DNA of 10,987 nt from Thoreauomyces humboldtii. Taxonomy: Eukaryota > Chytridiomycota > Chytridiomycetes > Spizellomycetales > Powellomycetaceae. Below are positions 7,685-10,987 of this stretch, piece by piece (positions within the stretch are counted from its first letter, which is position 1; each line of letters opens with the position of its first letter). The DNA lies in the NCBI GenBank assembly GCA_027596035.1, contig JADGJA010000768.1:1-10987 (forward strand), given 5' to 3'. The notes under the pieces are model-generated. The model saw only the letters and a program-made list of their open reading frames with translations. It did no database searches and was not told where the DNA came from. The position numbers were made by a program, and so were the translations under genes.

Positions 7685-8932
7685 TCAGATCTTGCCGACG
7701 CCAGCGTTGGCACGAACGTGAACCTGAGCCTCCCTCGCGTTCATGACGGTCCCGAAGGCCTCGTCGGCGAACAGAGCAGGGACACCGGTGTCCCTCGCGA
7801 GTCCCTTAGTGAAGGCATGGTTCCCGACGCAGACCCTCCTCAAGGCGGTCTTCCTGCACGCTGCGGTGGCGACAGCGGTGTCGGGAACGTAGAGTCGTCC
7901 CTGGGTGGTCTTGACGGGGATCTGAACGTCCTGGAGGTAGTTACCCTCCACGAAAGCCACCGACCCCTTGTAGGTGTCGAAGGCGTGCCCGTGCACCGTC
8001 TCCCACAGGTTGTTGACGGCGTGGAACTTGACGTTGACGTTGGCCAGTCCTCCCAGCTTGGGTCCCCTTCCTGATGTGTCGTGGATGTGGTTCCCGTGGA
8101 AGGTGACCCTGTCGTCCGTCCCCTCCATCAACAGGGTCCAATAGTGCTCGTTGTTGCAGGACGCGCTGGTGGTGGTCACTCCGTCGAACTCGGAGTTGGA
8201 GATGGTCATCCTCCTAGTGGGTCCGTGATCGGTCGTGAGCATCATTCTGCCGATGAGGGAGATCTTGAGGTGGTCGAACCACAAGAGGTCGGAGGTTCCT
8301 TGGATGTAGATGGCGTCTCCTCCCCAGATGAGGGATGGGTTGAGGTTGGTGATGTGGATGTTCTGGACGATGATGTTGGAGTTTCGGATCCAGAGACCTC
8401 GACCGCGGATCACGGCGTTTGCGCCGATGCCGCGGAGCGTCTTGTTGGGTCCGACGAGCAGGGGGGTCACGCCGGCGACTTCGTAGGTGACTTGGATCTT
8501 GGGGAAGGAGGCTGAGCACCAGTTGAAGTATGGATCGATCTATGGGACAGGAGGGTAAAGGTGGATCAGAGATTCGTGGTGATGTGCGCGCGGTGGCGGA
8601 GAGAGAGAGAGAGAGAGAGAGAAGATGACACATACCGCATTCTGTCCGTGAACGCCACAGGTATTGGAACTGGGGATGCATCCCTTGCTCGTCCGTTTCC
8701 CCATGGAATCCGTGAAGTCGTAAGTCTTTGAGATGTGGATGACGCGAGGTTGGTCGTCGGCGAGGAGAGCGGCGAGATGAGCGATGTCGACCGGAACGAT
8801 GGGGGTGACCTCTCCTCCGCCAGTGGTAGCCGCTGCGTATCCACGCGCCGTTCCCGTGAGGGCGCGTTGTGCGGAAGCCGATGCGGCCAGCAGAGCGACG
8901 ACGAACGAAGATGTGAAGGCAGCGAAATGCAT
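7685..8932 (-). CDS. Secreted pectin lyase, polysaccharide lyase family 1 (EC 4.2.2.10)
   Basis: Exons at 8932-8636 and 8539-7685 on the minus strand give 383 residues; the 96-nt intron (8635-8540) is phase 0. Residues 1-21 are a classic signal peptide (hydrophobic FVVALLAASASA, cleavage before QR), so the enzyme is exported. It cleaves methyl-esterified pectin by beta-elimination. The family signature runs the whole length: TYDFTD (about 70-75), IIVQNIHITNLNP, WGGDAIYI (Asp174), LIGRM (Arg197), HYW (Trp233), TSGRGPK (Arg257, Lys260), AVNNLW, GHAF. The 60-residue spacing of Arg197 to Arg257 and Lys at +3 match what I recall of the Aspergillus pectin lyase active site. Lack of the pectate-lyase calcium-binding Asp pattern and the WGGDA/TSGR motifs favour pectin lyase over pectate lyase. 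Cys327 and Cys336 probably form the C-terminal disulfide. Length is normal and nothing is missing. Confidence 0.93.
8540..8635 (-). other. Intron of the pectin lyase gene
   Basis: On the minus strand the donor is GTATGT (8635-8630) and the acceptor CCCATAG (ends 8540). The intron is 96 nt, phase 0. It contains a TC dinucleotide repeat beginning 13 nt after the donor. Unspliced reading stops soon after the repeat, whereas splicing joins GQNA to IDPYFNW in frame. Confidence 0.88.
8599..8622. repeat. (GA)12 microsatellite inside the pectin lyase intron
   Basis: Twelve GA units on the + strand read as TC on the transcript strand, directly after the donor region of the intron. Being pyrimidine-rich in the transcript, it could influence splicing if its length varies. 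Confidence 0.95.
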
Positions 8933-8990
8933 GGCAGGGTATCGGGTGGTCCGGGTATGAGCGAGGGAGACGACGGGACCATCTCCGACG

Positions 8991-9000
8991 CTTTATGGTT
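8991..9000 (-). promoter_or_regulatory. TATA-like element upstream of the pectin lyase
   Basis: The minus strand reads AACCATAAAG about 60 nt before the ATG. Spacing is compatible with a core promoter, but the match to TATAAA is imperfect. Confidence 0.3.
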
Positions 9001-9066
9001 CGAGACTGAACGCCGAGCCCAGGGGATGGAATGGTATGAAGGGTGGGATACTGCCTGGGCGGCACG

Positions 9067-9080
9067 AACTTTTTGCGGGG
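9067..9080 (+). promoter_or_regulatory. CreA/Mig1-like glucose-repression site
   Basis: AACTTTTTGCGGGG matches the Mig1/CreA consensus of an AT-rich tract followed by a GCGGGG core. It lies about 135-150 bp upstream of the pectin lyase start. Carbon catabolite repression of pectinases through this site type is well known in fungi; its use here is inferred. Confidence 0.4.
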
Positions 9081-9159
9081 GTGGCGGAGAACGAAGAGAG
9101 TAGTATTCTCCTGAACAGAGAGCGGAGAGATACAGCACAGAGCCAAGCGAGTACCACAT

Positions 9160-10002
9160 CGCCGAGGGGATGGGATTCCCACCAGCCGACTGGTCCGTGT
9201 TGGTCGGTCAGAGCGAAACCTGTGAACGAATGAGAGAGAAGCCCGTCGCGGAATCGTTGCGGCGGCAAGAGAAGCCTGTCGACGGCGCATCCCGTCAGCC
9301 GGGAAAAGTGTGAGAGAAACGTGACAGTCACACACCACTTCCAAGAAAATTTTGGCTTTTCTGGTTTTTTTATTCCGATTCCTTCCACCCTTGGGGTTGT
9401 CCACTACCATGGAATCAGGAGGCATCGGGGATACCCCCCATGTACTGTACCGCCGGAAGGAAACTTCAGGAAAAAACCACGGGTGAAGGATCAGCAGATT
9501 CTTCAACCTCCACACGGAACGCGGATTGACCGCTGCGGCCACACCACAAGAACACGACAATGGAAACCAATCGCAGTATTCTTCTCCCTGTCTGAGAGAC
9601 GGGAAACCGGCCGGTTGTTTGGGTTTGAGAGGACTGAGTAGGGAGCACCCCTTGAAGAGCTCTCTGTATAAATTCATATGCGTCGTCCGTGAAGAGTAGT
9701 GGGTCCCTCACTGAGAGTGCTGGCGAAAGGTTCCCGCTATGGCCGATTCCTGCCATTCAGGTTGAAGTCCATGGGCAAGGAGGATCGTTTTGGCATCACA
9801 CTCACATCCAGGTGGTCGAAAGAACATACAGTCAAGCGTAGAACGTGAGCGGACTCGTACAGGAAGTCCCTTTCCCACGTCATCGCATATCAACCAGCTG
9901 CGCAGCGAGTCTTATCTCTGGCACTGGATGGATATGGAAGCTTAGCGAAGGCTTTATCCAAAAAGCTATTTGTTCTGGTCTCACTGTTACTCTCTCATTC
10001 AG
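9160..10002. other. Upstream/intergenic region with no supported gene
   Basis: This is the distal promoter region of the pectin lyase followed by anonymous DNA. Open frames on both strands overlap heavily and show no domain. A CCAAT at 9565 and a TATAAAT at 9665-9671 (+ strand) are promoter-like words, but no + gene follows them convincingly. Confidence 0.5.
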
Positions 10003-10443
10003 TCAACTACCCTGAGGAAACGAACAGACGCCCTTCTGACGAATCAGACTTTGCCCCATCAAACTTTCCACTTGCATCGCCTGTTTTGAACCGACAGCGA
10101 CCCTCCTACCAACGACTGGCCAGGCTCAGCGGAAGACATTACCGAACAGAAGATTGAACGCTCAACGGAACCGCTCGTGCTCTTTGGCCAAACGGAGAAC
10201 GCCATTCCCGATAACGCTGCACCAATAGCGCTTGAGCCAATCCCCAGCGACGGAGACGGCGGGGGCTCGTTCATCCTCATGAGGAAACAAGTGCCTTCAG
10301 CCCAGGCGGTCCCCGTAGCTCGAGGATCTCAAGAGGTCGCAAAGGCGTTCCCAGAAACCAGCACGTCACCAAACCGCATGCATGGAAGCACGTGTCTCGG
10401 TCGTCGCCTTGAAGAGATCCAGTATCTGGTTTCTGGTCAATCC
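10003..10443 (-). other. Possible decayed coding sequence (frame interrupted only by TGA)
   Basis: One minus-strand frame reads as protein-like sequence, for example LTRNQILDLFKATTETRA, FWERLCDLL and GNGVLRLAKEHERFR. Its only stops are TGA: at 10368, 10299, 10164 and 10128, ending at 10005. TGA can arise from TGG or CGA by a single transition, which fits a mutated gene. No family is recognised, and GC-rich DNA favours TGA by chance, so this is weak. Confidence 0.2.
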
Positions 10444-10987
10444 GGAGGCCCTTGAGCGACTCGATGGTTCCGATCGATGGAAACGTGGTTGACTCTGAAG
10501 GTTTTTGTCGCCGAGTTTTGAAAAACGAGAGCAACGATCCGATAGATTTGAGCTGCGTAGATGACGCGGGGGGTCCGGGTCGTCGACTAATTTTGGTGGT
10601 CGGGGGTGGCAAGGTCACTTTGGGACACTTGATGGGCGTGCCCCCGTCTTCCCCTAGCAGTTTCCAGGGTTAGGCTGTAGAGGCATCCGGCGCCTGACTG
10701 TTTACGTACGTACAATGCTGCTTACCTTCTTCCGCCGGTTCTTTGATGGCCTTTCGGCCACGAACGATGGGGCTGGGCGCAAACTCCCCGAAGCTACCAT
10801 CCTGGTACCCCGGTGTGGAGACCCCGCTGTTGAGTGCATTTTGACAGCACCGCCGGCGTTGAGTGATTTCCACAGTGGCATCGCTCCGCCAGCGAGCAAG
10901 GTTGGTGGAGCGATCTACCCTAAATCATCCGCTCAGGGCACTCACGTGTGAGCCAGTATCCAGGCTTGAAGCGAGGACCTGGGGCGC
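10444..10987. other. Right-edge region, no supported gene; possible minus-strand exons
   Basis: Minus-strand donor-like sites AAG|GTAAGC (GT at 10731-10730) and CAC|GTGAGT (GT at 10948-10947) follow short open stretches, for example one reading TPGYQDGSFGEFAPSP. A gene entering from the right is possible, but frames and acceptors cannot be fixed from this window. A 10-bp palindrome TACGTACGTA sits at 10703-10712. Confidence 0.3.

Noticed and set aside
8993..9388. 131-codon minus-strand frame upstream of the pectin lyase with hydrophobic patches
   Set aside because: No recognisable family, and it sits in the expected promoter of the pectin lyase. The hydrophobic stretches do not form a clear membrane protein.
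8214..9677. 487-codon open frame on the minus strand across the pectin lyase promoter and exon 1
   Set aside because: It is out of frame with the pectin lyase exons it overlaps and rich in Arg/Ser/Pro/His from antisense-phase GC codons. It has no domain.

Overview
The window looks like nuclear DNA of a filamentous or dimorphic fungus, most likely a plant-associated basidiomycete. The evidence is short GT-AG introns (75-104 nt) in GC-rich genes, fungal mitochondrial-presequence motifs, a secreted fungal-type pectin lyase, and genes on both strands without operons. The phylum is an inference from gene style; no rRNA, tRNA or other marker is present.

Layout. (1) Positions 22-1645, + strand: a two-exon gene for a SAM-NYN-(LOTUS-like) protein, a predicted RNase/RNA-binding factor related to the MARF1/limkain-b1 group. 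(2) Positions about 2590-5851, - strand: three copies of a multi-repeat Myb/SANT-like gene. A1 (about 3590-4132) is truncated and runs into A2 (about 2590-3560). B (4933-5851) is complete except for one frame break. A1 and A2 are clear pseudogenes with several frame breaks and a nonsense codon. B and A2 keep an R-(A)-x-x-TSA-x-LR motif typical of fungal mitochondrial presequences, so the ancestral protein was probably an organellar nucleic-acid-binding protein. (3) Positions about 6085-7359, + strand, divergent from copy B: a four-exon gene for a disordered plus coiled-coil protein of unknown function. (4) Positions 7685-8932, - strand, convergent with the previous gene: a two-exon secreted pectin lyase (polysaccharide lyase family 1) with its active-site residues in place and a CreA/Mig1-like site upstream. 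(5) Positions 8933-10987: promoter DNA of the pectin lyase, then about 1.3-1.8 kb with no gene I can support. It may contain decayed coding sequence and perhaps the end of a minus-strand gene entering from the right.

The genes do not form an obvious pathway. The most unusual parts are the SAM-NYN-LOTUS architecture and the decaying tandem family of putative mitochondrial Myb-like proteins. The latter resembles birth-and-death evolution of a lineage-specific organelle-targeted family.
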